A stretch of DNA of 64,000 nt from Phytopseudomonas flavescens (GCF_900100535.1 NZ_FNDG01000025.1:1-64000); one strand, 5' to 3'; counted from the first letter of the stretch, positions 36,016 to 45,373 are shown. Notes: generated by a model from the sequence alone, not told the origin. Numbers and translations: made by a program.

Positions 36016-36735
36016 TCAGGCCGCTGCGGCAATGCTTGGCGCCGCACCGTTGAGACGTCGGTGCAGGCGACCTTGCAGCTCATTGCCAAAGGCGTAGTAG
36101 CGAGCGATCAGGGTCTGGGTGCGCGCCGAAAAACGGTTGTAGGCCATTACCGCCGGGATTGCTGCGAACAGGCCGATGGCAGTGGCGATCAGCGCTTCGG
36201 CGATACCTGGTGCCACGGTCGAGAGGGTCGCCTGCTGCACCTGGGACAGGCCGAGAAAGGAATTCATGATCCCCCATACGGTGCCGAACAGACCGATGTA
36301 GGGGCTGACCGACCCCACGGTGGCAAGGAACGGCAGACCTTTTTCCAGGCGTTCCTCCTGCTCGGCGATGGCCACGTGCAGGCTGCGCTCCACGCCGTCG
36401 AGCACGCTGTCCGGGTTGTCGCCGGCGTGCGGCTGCAACTGGTTGAAGGTCTGATAACCGGCGAGAAAGATGCGCTGCAGGGCGGCATCCGCTGGCAGCT
36501 CCTGCTGTGCACCTTCGCGGTAGAGCCCGCCGATTTCATCACTGCGAAAACGCTTGAGAAAGGCTTTCGCCAGACGCTCGCTACGGCGCATCACCGCGCC
36601 TCGCTGGACGATCAGGTACCAACTGACCAGCGACGCCAGCACCAGGCAGAGCATTACCGCCTGCACCACGATGCTGGCCTCGCTGATGAGGCCCCAGACG
36701 GTCATGTGTTCGAGATGGGCTTGGTTTTGCATCAT
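36016..36735 (-). CDS. TolQ/ExbB-family proton-channel subunit
   Basis: 239 residues with three membrane helices. The first is near residues 13-38, and the second and third include GLFGTVWGIMNSFLGLS and IAEALIATAIGLFAAIPAVMAYN, the conserved MotA/TolQ/ExbB segment. It would form the pentameric channel around the TolR-like helices. AAGGA precedes the start; a second ATG one codon later is possible. It is the third gene of the receptor-phytase-TolQ-TolR-TonB operon. Confidence 0.9.
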   Translation of the reverse strand: MMQNQAHLEHMTVWGLISEASIVVQAVMLCLVLASLVSWYLIVQRGAVMRRSERLAKAFLKRFRSDEIGGLYREGAQQELPADAALQRIFLAGYQTFNQLQPHAGDNPDSVLDGVERSLHVAIAEQEERLEKGLPFLATVGSVSPYIGLFGTVWGIMNSFLGLSQVQQATLSTVAPGIAEALIATAIGLFAAIPAVMAYNRFSARTQTLIARYYAFGNELQGRLHRRLNGAAPSIAAAA

Positions 36736-36820
36736 GGATTCCTTCGGTTGCACGAGCACCATGGCTCACATTGGAAGGCAGGGACGTTACGCACTGATGG
36801 CAGGCGCGACGTCCTGCACC

Positions 36821-38734
36821 TCATTCCAGCCCCAGCGCATCGGCGACCGCCGACCAGGGCACGTATTTGTAGTTCTGGGTGCCTTCGGGCATGCGCTTGC
36901 GACCGTCCTGCACCACCAGCATGCCGGCACTCCAAGGCCCTCCCAGGTTGGCCGAGGTGACTTCCAGGCCGTCGGTTTGCGAAGCGCCGTCTATACCCAG
37001 CCCGGCATTCAGGCCAACCTTGAAACTGCCACGCAGCGTGTAGGGCGCCAGAGCCTCGACCACCACGTAGCTGTCGTTGCCCTGGCTGGAGATCACCAGG
37101 TAGTCACGCTGCTTGCCGTGATAGAGCCCCAGCCCTTCGATGTCGTCTTTTAGCGGGCCACCGATGGCGATGACTTTCTCCAGCGCTGCCTGCGCATCAC
37201 TGCGGGCATCCAGCGCCCACACCGCCACGTTTTCCTCGCCGATATACAGGCGCTCGTTGCGGTCATCGGCCACGCAGCCCTCCGGCTGGGTCTCGGTCTT
37301 GAAGCGCCTCACCAGTTGGCCGGTCGCCTTGCCGCTATCACCGGTCAGGCGGTATTGCAGGAAGGTGCCGTCCTTGTCGTTGGCGATGGCGTGGATGGCG
37401 CCCTGGCGATCCTTGAACAGACACAGCCCGTAGATGTCCTCGAGCGGCGTGGCGAGCTGGCCGATATCGCTGAGCTCGCCGCTGGTCTGATCGATGGCGA
37501 ACAGGTGCAGGCTGTGGTGATCGCGGTTACTGGCCACGGCCAGGTCCACCTGACGATTGCCAAGCTGGAAGCCGGGACGGATATCGACGTTGTTGAGCCG
37601 GCCAACACGCAGGCTCTGCACCTGCTTGCCCGCCAGGTCGTATGCCAGCAACCCACCTTTCTTGTCAGTACCCAGCACGCGGCTGCGTTCGGGATGGCGC
37701 GTGTTGACCCAGATAGCGGGATCGTCCGCGGCATCGCCAAGGCTGGGCACGCCATCGGTCTGCACCAACGGCGCGACCTGTGCGATAGCTGGCGCGTGCG
37801 GAGTCGCTTGCGGCGTCCAGCTCAACATCGCTGTACGGGCACCATCATCGTCGCCGAGCAGCAATTCGAGGCCTTCGCTCGTGGCTCGCGCGCTGACCTG
37901 CTCCGGCTCGCTGAGGCCATCGAGCTTCACCACACCAGCGCGCTGCCACTGCCCGGCACTGCGTTGATACAGGTGCAGGTTCGCGGCCGCAGAGTCGAGC
38001 AGCAGCAATCCATCGGGCAGAACGGCCATACCCGCTGCACGTTCAACCAGCGCCCCAAAAGGCGCGAGCAGCTCTACCGGCTCACGTACCAGCGGCGCTT
38101 CGGCGCCAGCCTGATAGCGCCAGACACCGACATTCTCCTCGTTGACGTAGAGGCTCTCACTGCGGTCATCGACCTGACAGAAGCCGCTTTGCGGCGGCAG
38201 GCTCAGGGCACGAACCTGGCGCGCCTCATTCAGCGGCCGTCCGTTTTCGGCAACCAGCCATTGCTCGCCGATGCCCTCCTCGCCCACCAGAAACAGGTAG
38301 TCGTTGCGTACGCTGTCGCGGTACAGGCACAGCCCCTCGATGGCAAAACGTGTTTTCGGCAGGTAATGAGCGCTACCCCAGGCATCGCCTTGCAGCCTTG
38401 CCACCAGCGCCTGCTGACGCTTCTTGTCGAGGGTGGCGACCAGCAGGCCGCCAGCATCTGCACGGTGGTCGAGGGTTTCGAAACGACCGGGCAATTCGCT
38501 TAGCAGCTGCGCGTTGCGGTCGCTCACCTGCAGCGCCTTGGGGCCGATCTGCAGGCGTTCGGCGTTTGCCAGGAATGACTGCGGTGCGAGCCACTGGGTG
38601 CTTTCGGTCTCGATCAACGCGTCGTTGATCGAGAGCGTTGGCGCCAGGGCAAGTACTGGTTGTGTTGCGGTACTGCTCTGGCAAGCAGCCAGCGCAACGC
38701 ACAGCCCCAACAGGGACAGATTGAACATACGCAT
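36821..38734 (-). CDS. Beta-propeller phytase lipoprotein with tandem propeller domains
   Basis: 637 residues, twice the usual length. A lipoprotein signal with LAAC (cysteine about residue 18) anchors it to the envelope. The C-terminal half (about 320-637) is a full beta-propeller phytase with GDAADDPAIWVN, GTDKKGGLLAYDL and LNNVDIRPGF. The N-terminal half repeats the propeller in a more diverged form (FAIEGLCLYRDSVRNDYLFL, YVNEENVGVWRY). Dual-domain phytases of this kind hydrolyse phytate to lower inositol phosphates. The receptor gene directly upstream suggests uptake of phytate or its products. Confidence 0.92.
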   Translation of the reverse strand: MRMFNLSLLGLCVALAACQSSTATQPVLALAPTLSINDALIETESTQWLAPQSFLANAERLQIGPKALQVSDRNAQLLSELPGRFETLDHRADAGGLLVATLDKKRQQALVARLQGDAWGSAHYLPKTRFAIEGLCLYRDSVRNDYLFLVGEEGIGEQWLVAENGRPLNEARQVRALSLPPQSGFCQVDDRSESLYVNEENVGVWRYQAGAEAPLVREPVELLAPFGALVERAAGMAVLPDGLLLLDSAAANLHLYQRSAGQWQRAGVVKLDGLSEPEQVSARATSEGLELLLGDDDGARTAMLSWTPQATPHAPAIAQVAPLVQTDGVPSLGDAADDPAIWVNTRHPERSRVLGTDKKGGLLAYDLAGKQVQSLRVGRLNNVDIRPGFQLGNRQVDLAVASNRDHHSLHLFAIDQTSGELSDIGQLATPLEDIYGLCLFKDRQGAIHAIANDKDGTFLQYRLTGDSGKATGQLVRRFKTETQPEGCVADDRNERLYIGEENVAVWALDARSDAQAALEKVIAIGGPLKDDIEGLGLYHGKQRDYLVISSQGNDSYVVVEALAPYTLRGSFKVGLNAGLGIDGASQTDGLEVTSANLGGPWSAGMLVVQDGRKRMPEGTQNYKYVPWSAVADALGLE

Positions 38735-38782
38735 GGGAACGGAGCGTCCTTGAGAGGGCGCGCCGGGCGCCCTCGATGATCA

Positions 38783-41254
38783 TCAGAAATGCGTGAGGGT
38801 CAGGCCAACCTTGTAGGTCGGGCCGTACTCTTCGTACTGGGCGTTGTAGGCGTGGCGCCCGGTGTAGACGTAGTAGGACTCGTCCGTGATGTTCTGCGCC
38901 TCGAAGGTCAGTTGCAGGTCCGGCGTGAGGAAGTAACCGGCCTTGAAGTCGACGAACAATTGGTCGTCGACATGCAGGTCCTGACTCTTGTCCTCGATGG
39001 AGCCGATCTCGTAGAGGTAGCTGGACTTGTAGTTGGCCGCTACGCGCACGTTGAAACGATCATTCTCCCAGCCGAGCATGACGTTGCCGACGGTATCGGA
39101 CTGGTTGGGCATCTCGATCGAGCGTTTGGCGCCCTGCCCCTCGATGGTCGCGTCGGATTTGCTGAGGGTCAGGTTGGCGCCCAGCAGTACGCCGTTCCAG
39201 GGCGCCGGCAGCCAGTCGAATTTCTGCGAGTAGGCCAACTCGACCCCGTAGAGCTTGGCGCTGCTGCCGTTCTCGAAGCTCAGCGCTTCGTCGAAATCGG
39301 CCCAGGCTCCCGTGCCGGCGAGGTCGGTGTTGTAGATGAAATTGTCGATGTCCTTGTAAAACACGAACCCGGACAGCACGCCAGCGCGACCCATGTAATG
39401 CTCGATACCGAGGTCGACGTTCATCGACTCCAGTGGCTTGAGATCTGGGTTGCCAAAGGATGCATCTCCACCATCGATGGCGAAGCCCGGTGCCAGCTGG
39501 CCAAAGGTCGGCCGCACCACGGTATTGGTCCAGGCAGCGCGAATGGCCGTAGACGGCGACAACTGATAGCGCGCATGCAGGCCCGGCAGCCAATGGTCGT
39601 AGCGGTTCTTGCTCTGGGTGCTTTCATACACACCATCGCGCAGGCCGGTGCCCTTGGCTTCGAATTCGGTGCCTTCGTAGCGCAGGCCCGCAATGAAGCG
39701 CCAGTCATCGACGTCGAGGCTGTTCATCAGGTAGGCGGCGTTGATGTCTTCGCGCATGTCGAAGTCATTGATGCGCGAATTTTCCTCGTCGTAGAACGCG
39801 TCGCGATCCAGGCCGCCGATCAGATCCTTGATCGCCCCGGCGCTGATGCCATTGCCATAGTTGCCCAAGGAATAATCGACGTTACCGCTCTGGAAACCGC
39901 CCAGATCGACGCCGGAAAAATCGTCGTATACCCACACGTCGGTATCGCTGGTCTTGTCACGACGGCTGAGCTTGCCACCGAATTTGACCTGTGCGGCATT
40001 GCCGCTGAGCTCGTAGTCACGGGCCAGATCGAGGCGAACGTTCTTTTCCTTGTCCTTGCCGTTGACCTTCTCCACCTCCACCTCGTCGAGGGTGAAGGAT
40101 GCCGGGTCGTAGAAGGCGCCCCCGGCGCTGAGCAGCGGTTTGCGCGTACCGTCGAAACCGACATCAGTGAAGTCGCCAACGAACTGCGCACCAGCGATAC
40201 CACCCGGATCCTTCTCGGTGGCCTGGCTGTAGCCGGCCTGGCCACTGAGCGTCCACAGGTCGATCATGCGCTCGCCGCCGATCACGTACGACTGGATCTC
40301 CTGAGTGTCCTTGCGCGACTTGAGGTCGCGCCAGCCCTCGGCATCGCCCCGTTCGCCGGAAGCCTGCGGGTCGGCGAACTCGACACCTGCCGCGTTGCGG
40401 GTCTCGGTGTCCTTGAACTTGCTGTACAGCGTGCGCAGGTAGTAGTTGGCGTAATCGTCCGGCTGGTAATCGAAGTTCAGGCCGAAGCCGGTGCGCTCGC
40501 GGGTGATTTCATAGTCACGTTGCTCGACTTCGTTTAGCCGGGCGCCATCCGAGAAATCCCAGCTGCCACCGGTCTCGACGTTTTCCGAACCGAACTTGCG
40601 TTTCTGCCAACTGAACGCCGCAGCCACGCCAAAGTTGTCGGTGCCGTCGCCCAGGCTGAAGCGGTCGCTGATCGCGCCGGAGAATTTCGGACTGTTCTCG
40701 CTGACGTTGGTGTCGTGGCTGCCCTCGGCAGAGAAGGTGTAGAACAGGCCGTCGTGGTCGAACGCCGAGAGGCTTTCCACCTCGATGGTACCGCCGAGGG
40801 AGTTGGCATCCATGTCCGGGGTCAGGCTCTTGACCACCGACAGCGACTGCACCAGTTCGGCCGGCAGAACGTCGAGCGCCACGGCGCGACGATCGCCTTC
40901 CGGGGCGGGTACCAGGGTGCCATTGATGGTTACGCTGTTCAGATCCGGCGCAATGCCACGCACGCTGACGAAACGGCCCTCGCCCTGATCGCGCTCGACC
41001 GACAGGCCGGGGATACGCTGCAGCGCTTCGGCGGCATTGTCGTCCGGCAGTTGGCCGACGCCATCGGCATGCACCACGCTCTTGATGCTGTCGGCGCTCT
41101 TCTGCTCGCGTAGCGCCTTGTCGATACTCGCGGCCTGGCCGATCACTTCGACACGCTCGACCGCTTCTTCCTCTGCCCAGGCTGGCGCAGCGCTTATGGC
41201 GATGGTCAGCAGGCTGACCCTGAATCCGGCATTACGGATTTGACGAAAAGGCAT
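38783..41254 (-). CDS. TonB-dependent receptor of the phytase operon
   Basis: 823 residues. Signal peptide to APAWA, then a short TonB-box region (ERVEVIGQA), the plug domain (ADSIKSVVHADGVGQLPDDN, LSVERDQGEGRFVSVRGIAP, LVQSLSVVKSLTPDMDAN) and a long barrel ending TYKVGLTLTHF. The plug form is that of the TonB-Xanth-Caul group, which imports sugars and other organic nutrients rather than siderophores. Lying 48 bases before the phytase gene, it probably brings phytate or inositol phosphates across the outer membrane. Start at MPFRQIRN, with AAGGTGG close upstream. Confidence 0.9.
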   Translation of the reverse strand: MPFRQIRNAGFRVSLLTIAISAAPAWAEEEAVERVEVIGQAASIDKALREQKSADSIKSVVHADGVGQLPDDNAAEALQRIPGLSVERDQGEGRFVSVRGIAPDLNSVTINGTLVPAPEGDRRAVALDVLPAELVQSLSVVKSLTPDMDANSLGGTIEVESLSAFDHDGLFYTFSAEGSHDTNVSENSPKFSGAISDRFSLGDGTDNFGVAAAFSWQKRKFGSENVETGGSWDFSDGARLNEVEQRDYEITRERTGFGLNFDYQPDDYANYYLRTLYSKFKDTETRNAAGVEFADPQASGERGDAEGWRDLKSRKDTQEIQSYVIGGERMIDLWTLSGQAGYSQATEKDPGGIAGAQFVGDFTDVGFDGTRKPLLSAGGAFYDPASFTLDEVEVEKVNGKDKEKNVRLDLARDYELSGNAAQVKFGGKLSRRDKTSDTDVWVYDDFSGVDLGGFQSGNVDYSLGNYGNGISAGAIKDLIGGLDRDAFYDEENSRINDFDMREDINAAYLMNSLDVDDWRFIAGLRYEGTEFEAKGTGLRDGVYESTQSKNRYDHWLPGLHARYQLSPSTAIRAAWTNTVVRPTFGQLAPGFAIDGGDASFGNPDLKPLESMNVDLGIEHYMGRAGVLSGFVFYKDIDNFIYNTDLAGTGAWADFDEALSFENGSSAKLYGVELAYSQKFDWLPAPWNGVLLGANLTLSKSDATIEGQGAKRSIEMPNQSDTVGNVMLGWENDRFNVRVAANYKSSYLYEIGSIEDKSQDLHVDDQLFVDFKAGYFLTPDLQLTFEAQNITDESYYVYTGRHAYNAQYEEYGPTYKVGLTLTHF

Positions 41255-41310
41255 TGCCACCTTGAATCCCTCGTTCCAATGGCCCCTGGCGACACCAGGA
41301 ATGGCTGCGG

Positions 41311-41344
41311 ACGTTAGAAATCCTTTGTGGCACTTGCGTGACAG
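41311..41344 (-). promoter_or_regulatory. Candidate Pho box and -10 for the phytase operon
   Basis: Minus strand CTGTCAC-GCAA-GTGCCAC (41327-41344) against the PhoB consensus CTGTCAT-N4-CTGTCAT: 6 and 4 of 7 matches with correct spacing. TAACGT (41311-41316) follows ten bases later, the usual distance of a -10 box from a Pho box. Confidence 0.6.
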
Positions 41345-41632
41345 GGAGCGGCACAGCGCCGCGAAACCGCCATTTTCCGGGTGTTTACGCAGGCTTTTGA
41401 GCTGAAATGACCCCCATCGCAAGGTGTCCATTTCGCCGGCAAGCGGGTTGTCAGCGGGTACATCAGCGTCCCAATGGCCAGGCAATACGTGGGCATATGC
41501 CGCCGCAGGCATTGCACGACGACTCCCTATCGGCATTCAAGGCTGGGCACGCCAGGCTGAAGCCAGCCTGAAAAAACGCCCTCCATCACCGCGATTGCCT
41601 GAGCCGAATCGACCCCCCGTGAATTCACCGAA

Positions 41633-41650
41633 CCGTCATACGGCTTTGTT
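41633..41650 (+). promoter_or_regulatory. Candidate Pho box for the acid phosphatase gene
   Basis: CCGTCAT-ACGG-CTTTGTT matches the PhoB repeat at 6 and 4 of 7 positions with correct four-base spacing. The following -10 (near CATCAA) is poor, so this call is weaker than the one on the other strand. Confidence 0.4.
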
Positions 41651-41692
41651 TCCGTGACGCCCCATCAAGCCAACGGCTCATGAGGAGTCTGA

Positions 41693-43093
41693 ATGTCTCG
41701 CCCCCTGTTGTTTGCATCACTGCTGGCCTGTGCGCTGGTCACCTCGTCATCCTTTGCCAACGAAGCAGTGCCGCGCTCCGTGGGCCAACCTTATGCTGCG
41801 GGTAATCTCGCCGACCGTATCGTGCTCACGCCCGGCCAGAACGCAGCCGTGCAAATGGCGGTCAGCTTTCGTACCGATGTGCAGCAAAGCGACGCAGTGC
41901 TGGAGTTCGGGCCAGCGCTTGCCGGGCCAAAGCTCACGGCCAAGGCCACGCAGCTCAGCGGCACCACCCGCCGCCTGGACAGTGACAACGGCCCGTCCAA
42001 TTATCACCAGGTACGCCTCGAACCACTGACGCCCGATACCGCCTACGTGTACCGCGTCAAAGGCAGTGCCGGCTGGAGCGAATGGCAGCAATTTCGCACT
42101 GCGCGGGAATCGTTCGCACCATTCACCTTCTTGTACCTGGGCGATACCCAGAACGACATTCTCGCCGTTGCCTCGCGCACCATTCGCCAGGCGCTGCGCA
42201 GCGTGGCTCGCCCGGCGCTGGTGGTGCATGCAGGTGACCTGGTCGCCTCGCGGGAAGCGCTTGCCCACGACGACGAATGGGGCGAATGGAACCAGGCCGG
42301 TGGCTGGGCCTACGCTGCCATCCCGCAGGTGACGGCAGCCGGTAACCACGAATATATCGACACCCTGCTGGCCGACGGCAGCGAAAGCCGCAACCTTGGC
42401 CCGCATTTTCCCGCCCAGTTCGCCCTGCCCCGCAACGGCGCGCAAGGCGTCAGCGACACCAGTTACTTCACCGACTACCAGGGGGTTCGTTTCGTGGTGC
42501 TCGATGGCACCTCGGCACTGGATCTCGGCACGCTCGACGCACAAACCAGTTGGCTGGAAAACGCCCTGAAAAGCAGCCAGGCAACCTGGAACATCGTGGT
42601 CATGCATCAGCCGATCTACACCTGCGCCCGACCTGAAGACAGCGAAGAGCTCAAGGCCGCCTGGAAGCCGCTGCTCGACCGTTACCACGTGGACCTGGTG
42701 CTTCAGGGCCACGATCACTGCTACAGCCGCCTGAGCCACGAAGCAGGCCGCGAGGCCAGCGCCAAGGCACAGCAGACCAATCAGCCCATCGGCCCGGTGT
42801 ACATGGTCTCGGTCACCGGTTCGAAGATGTATGGCCTCAACGACCGCGCGCTGAAACAGCCCGACCGTGCGGCAGAAGATACCCAGCTGTTCCAGACCAT
42901 CGACGTCGAGCAGAACCGCTTGAAGGTACGCGTCTATACCGCTGACGACCGGCTCTACGATGCCTTCGATATCCAGCGCGACGCCACCGGCAACAAGTAC
43001 CTGCACGAGCCGCGCCTGCAAAAGCAGAACGAGCGTTTCTGCCAGGGCGAAAACGGGCCGGATGGTTTGCCCTGCTCCGCCAGGGACAAGTGA
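41693..43093 (+). CDS. Purple-acid-phosphatase-like metallophosphoesterase, secreted
   Basis: 466 residues. After a signal peptide (to SSSFA) comes a fibronectin-like N-terminal domain of purple acid phosphatases (about 40-140). The metallophosphatase core has LYLGDTQND, VVHAGDLVASRE, AAGNHEYID, VVMHQPIYTC and LQGHDHCYSR, giving the full set of metal-binding Asp, Asn and His residues. It should release phosphate from organic esters in the periplasm or outside. Divergent from the phytase operon, it probably belongs to the same phosphate-starvation response. TGAGGAG precedes the ATG. Confidence 0.9.
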   Translation: MSRPLLFASLLACALVTSSSFANEAVPRSVGQPYAAGNLADRIVLTPGQNAAVQMAVSFRTDVQQSDAVLEFGPALAGPKLTAKATQLSGTTRRLDSDNGPSNYHQVRLEPLTPDTAYVYRVKGSAGWSEWQQFRTARESFAPFTFLYLGDTQNDILAVASRTIRQALRSVARPALVVHAGDLVASREALAHDDEWGEWNQAGGWAYAAIPQVTAAGNHEYIDTLLADGSESRNLGPHFPAQFALPRNGAQGVSDTSYFTDYQGVRFVVLDGTSALDLGTLDAQTSWLENALKSSQATWNIVVMHQPIYTCARPEDSEELKAAWKPLLDRYHVDLVLQGHDHCYSRLSHEAGREASAKAQQTNQPIGPVYMVSVTGSKMYGLNDRALKQPDRAAEDTQLFQTIDVEQNRLKVRVYTADDRLYDAFDIQRDATGNKYLHEPRLQKQNERFCQGENGPDGLPCSARDK

Positions 43094-43161
43094 GCGTCAT
43101 CGTTCTGAGACATTCGCCGGGCATGCTCGGCGCACCCGCGACCTGCGGCAGGAGATAAAGC

Positions 43162-44076
43162 ATGAAGTCGCTGTTGAAAATGCACGGTATGACCCTCGGC
43201 GGTTTGTTGCTGGCGGCCAACAGCGGCTTGCTGATCTACCTGGCGGCCGGCACCATCAAGGATTGGCCCGAGATCAACTGGATGGACGTGGCCGGCGAAG
43301 GCGGCACCTGCGTGATTCTCTGTGGCTGGCTGTACATGCTGCTGCGTGGCCGACCTGCCGGGCGGGTGACCCGCCTGCTATCGCTGGGTTTGTGCTGCAT
43401 AGCGTTTTCGCTGTGGATGGACACCCTGGACGAATTCATCCGCCTGCCACCTGAAGCGGTGTGGGACAACTGGCTGGAAACCGCCCCCATGCCGGTGGGC
43501 ATGCTATTGCTGACCCTGGGCATGTATCACCTGCAGCAGGAACAACGCGCCATCAACGCGCAGATGAGCAAACGCGAACAGCTGTTCCGCGAGCATCGTC
43601 AATTCGACACGCTCATCCCCCTCGCCGGCGCTCAATACCTGCGCCAGCACTTGCAACAAGCACTGCAGCAGGCCGAGACCGAGCAGCGCCCGTTGTCGCT
43701 GATCGCCATCGACCTGGACGACTTCAACCAGATCAACCAGCGCTACGGCCAGGAGGAAGGCGATCACGTCCTGCAGGTGATGGCGCAGTTGCTGCTGTTC
43801 AACCTGCGCCAGCAGGACATGCTCTGCCGCCTGGCCGGCGACCGCTTCGTCGCGGTGCTGCCGGATACCGGCGAGAGCCAGGCAAGGATAATGGCCGACG
43901 ACCTGCGCCAGAGCATCGCCAACCTTGCTCATCGCACTCAACGCCACGGTGAGCGCCTGCACCTGCAAGCCACGACCGCAGTGGTGATGGCGCTGGACGA
44001 GGACGAAGCGCAGTTGCTCAAACGCTTGAACACTGCCCTCGCGCAGGCCAAACCTTGCCTGGCGCGCAGCGCATGA
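43162..44076 (+). CDS. Membrane protein with a degenerate GGDEF domain
   Basis: 304 residues. Four hydrophobic helices (about 10-30, 46-62, 70-86 and 108-124) and a short coil lead to a GGDEF domain. DLDDFNQINQRYGQEEGDHVL is well preserved, but the active-site motif GGDEF reads AGDRF (residues 225-229). The lost catalytic glutamate makes cyclic-di-GMP synthesis unlikely, so a GTP- or effector-binding role is possible. Its stop overlaps the start of the AraC regulator gene by four bases, which points to a joint function. Confidence 0.85.
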   Translation: MKSLLKMHGMTLGGLLLAANSGLLIYLAAGTIKDWPEINWMDVAGEGGTCVILCGWLYMLLRGRPAGRVTRLLSLGLCCIAFSLWMDTLDEFIRLPPEAVWDNWLETAPMPVGMLLLTLGMYHLQQEQRAINAQMSKREQLFREHRQFDTLIPLAGAQYLRQHLQQALQQAETEQRPLSLIAIDLDDFNQINQRYGQEEGDHVLQVMAQLLLFNLRQQDMLCRLAGDRFVAVLPDTGESQARIMADDLRQSIANLAHRTQRHGERLHLQATTAVVMALDEDEAQLLKRLNTALAQAKPCLARSA

Positions 44077-45113
44077 GCCCGGCCGCACCAACCGGCACGT
44101 ATGACGCCGACAGCCGATTCATCGCGGCCCATCACTTGCCGGCGGTACTGATCGACCTGGCTCGATCGAGGCGCATCGATACGCATCATCTGCTGCGTGG
44201 CTGCGAGTTGTTCTATGCCGATGTCGTCACCGGTCGTGCGCTGATCAGCCCACAACAATTCCTCCGCCTGATCGACAACGCCCGCCGCCTGCTCGCAGCC
44301 CCCGACACCAGTTTTCTGTTCGGCCAGCGTCTGTGGCCCGGGCATTACGGCCCGGGCAGCCAACTGCTCGAACAGGCTGACCACCTGCTGCAGGCATTGG
44401 AGTGGATCGGCGAGTACCGGGCACTGCTTTCACCGCTGCTGACGCCCGTGATGCACCTGGACGATCACTATCTGCACCTGTACTGGCGCGACAGTTGCGG
44501 CGCTGGCGAGCTGACCACCTTCCTGCTCGAAGCGAGCATGACCGCAGTGGTTGCCCTCGCTCGCCGCCAACAGAACGAACGCCTGCCATGGCGCTTCCAG
44601 TTTGCCTACGCGGAGCCTGCCTATGTCGAGCAGTACTGGGTCCACTTGGGCGATACCCTTAGCTTCCAGCGCCCTTCGACAGTCATGAGCCTGTCGCGTG
44701 AATACCTGCTGCGTGCCTGGCCAGGCGCCGGCTCGACAGGCGCCCTGGTCGCTCGACAGAGCTGCAGCGAGCAGTTGCATGCCTGGGGCTGGCAGGCCAG
44801 CTTTCTCGACCGCCTGCACGACCACCTGAGTCAGCACATCCGCCATCCCCTAAGCCTGGAACGGGTCGCCGCAGCCTTCGACACCAGCCCGGCGTCCTTC
44901 AAACGCCGGCTTGGCAAACACCACACGCACTTCCAGGAACGCCTCGACCAAACCCGTCGCGACCTGGCGCTGTATCTCTATCAGGTCAAGGGCTACAGCA
45001 ACGAAGAAGTCGCCCAGCACCTGGGTTTCAGCGACATCACCAACTTCCGCCGCTCGTTCAAACGCTGGACGGGACGCGTACCAAGCGACCTGGGCGGGCT
45101 GCTGTGTGGCTGA
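44073..45113 (+). CDS. AraC-family transcriptional regulator
   Basis: 346 residues. The N-terminal part (about 20-210) is of the arabinose-binding-like type found in OruR/ArgR-like and VirS-like regulators. The C-terminal AraC helix-turn-helix pair (about 250-340) includes LSLERVAAAFDTSPASFKRR and YSNEEVAQHLGFSDITNFRR. No target or ligand can be inferred. It is translationally coupled to the GGDEF-like membrane protein gene, so it may work downstream of a signal sensed by that protein. Confidence 0.9.
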   Translation: MSPAAPTGTYDADSRFIAAHHLPAVLIDLARSRRIDTHHLLRGCELFYADVVTGRALISPQQFLRLIDNARRLLAAPDTSFLFGQRLWPGHYGPGSQLLEQADHLLQALEWIGEYRALLSPLLTPVMHLDDHYLHLYWRDSCGAGELTTFLLEASMTAVVALARRQQNERLPWRFQFAYAEPAYVEQYWVHLGDTLSFQRPSTVMSLSREYLLRAWPGAGSTGALVARQSCSEQLHAWGWQASFLDRLHDHLSQHIRHPLSLERVAAAFDTSPASFKRRLGKHHTHFQERLDQTRRDLALYLYQVKGYSNEEVAQHLGFSDITNFRRSFKRWTGRVPSDLGGLLCG

Positions 45114-45176
45114 GCACCTCTCGCCTGCGAGACAACGCGCCGCCAGCATGGCGGCAACAGGGCGATAGCAGCCATT

Positions 45177-45254
45177 CGTAGGGTGGACGACGCTTCATCC
45201 GTCCACCGCTCCGCAATCGCAATGGTGGATGAAAAGAGCGTCATCCACCCTACG
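45177..45254. repeat. REP-like palindromic element, family 2
   Basis: CGTAGGGTGGACGACGCT (45177-45194) is inverted at 45237-45254 with 17 of 18 matches, and a second nested pair (CATCC / GGATG) lies inside. This GTAGGGTGGATGACG form is a common intergenic repeat of Pseudomonas and differs from family 1. It separates the AraC gene from the convergent LysR gene. Confidence 0.7.
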
Positions 45255-45373
45255 CCTGAACGACAAGCAACCGCGTAGGCTCTTTCGTCCAGCTTCCAGC
45301 CTAAGGCGCTTTTGATCGAGGGCCGCTTGCGCCTTGAACCGCCCTATCACGGCATGTCCATGCGAACTGCATG

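Larger units (their letters stand above)
41255..41692. other. Divergent control region between the phytase operon and the acid phosphatase gene
   Basis: This 438-base gap has no supported gene. It contains a candidate Pho box for each direction: 41327-41344 on the minus strand and 41633-41650 on the plus strand. A small hairpin AGGCTG/CAGCCT lies near 41553-41570. Confidence 0.6.

Noticed and set aside
41553..41577. Terminator after AGGCTG/CAGCCT hairpin
   Set aside because: The A-run follows the stem on the plus strand, so a T-run would precede the hairpin on the minus strand; neither direction gives a stem followed by U residues.
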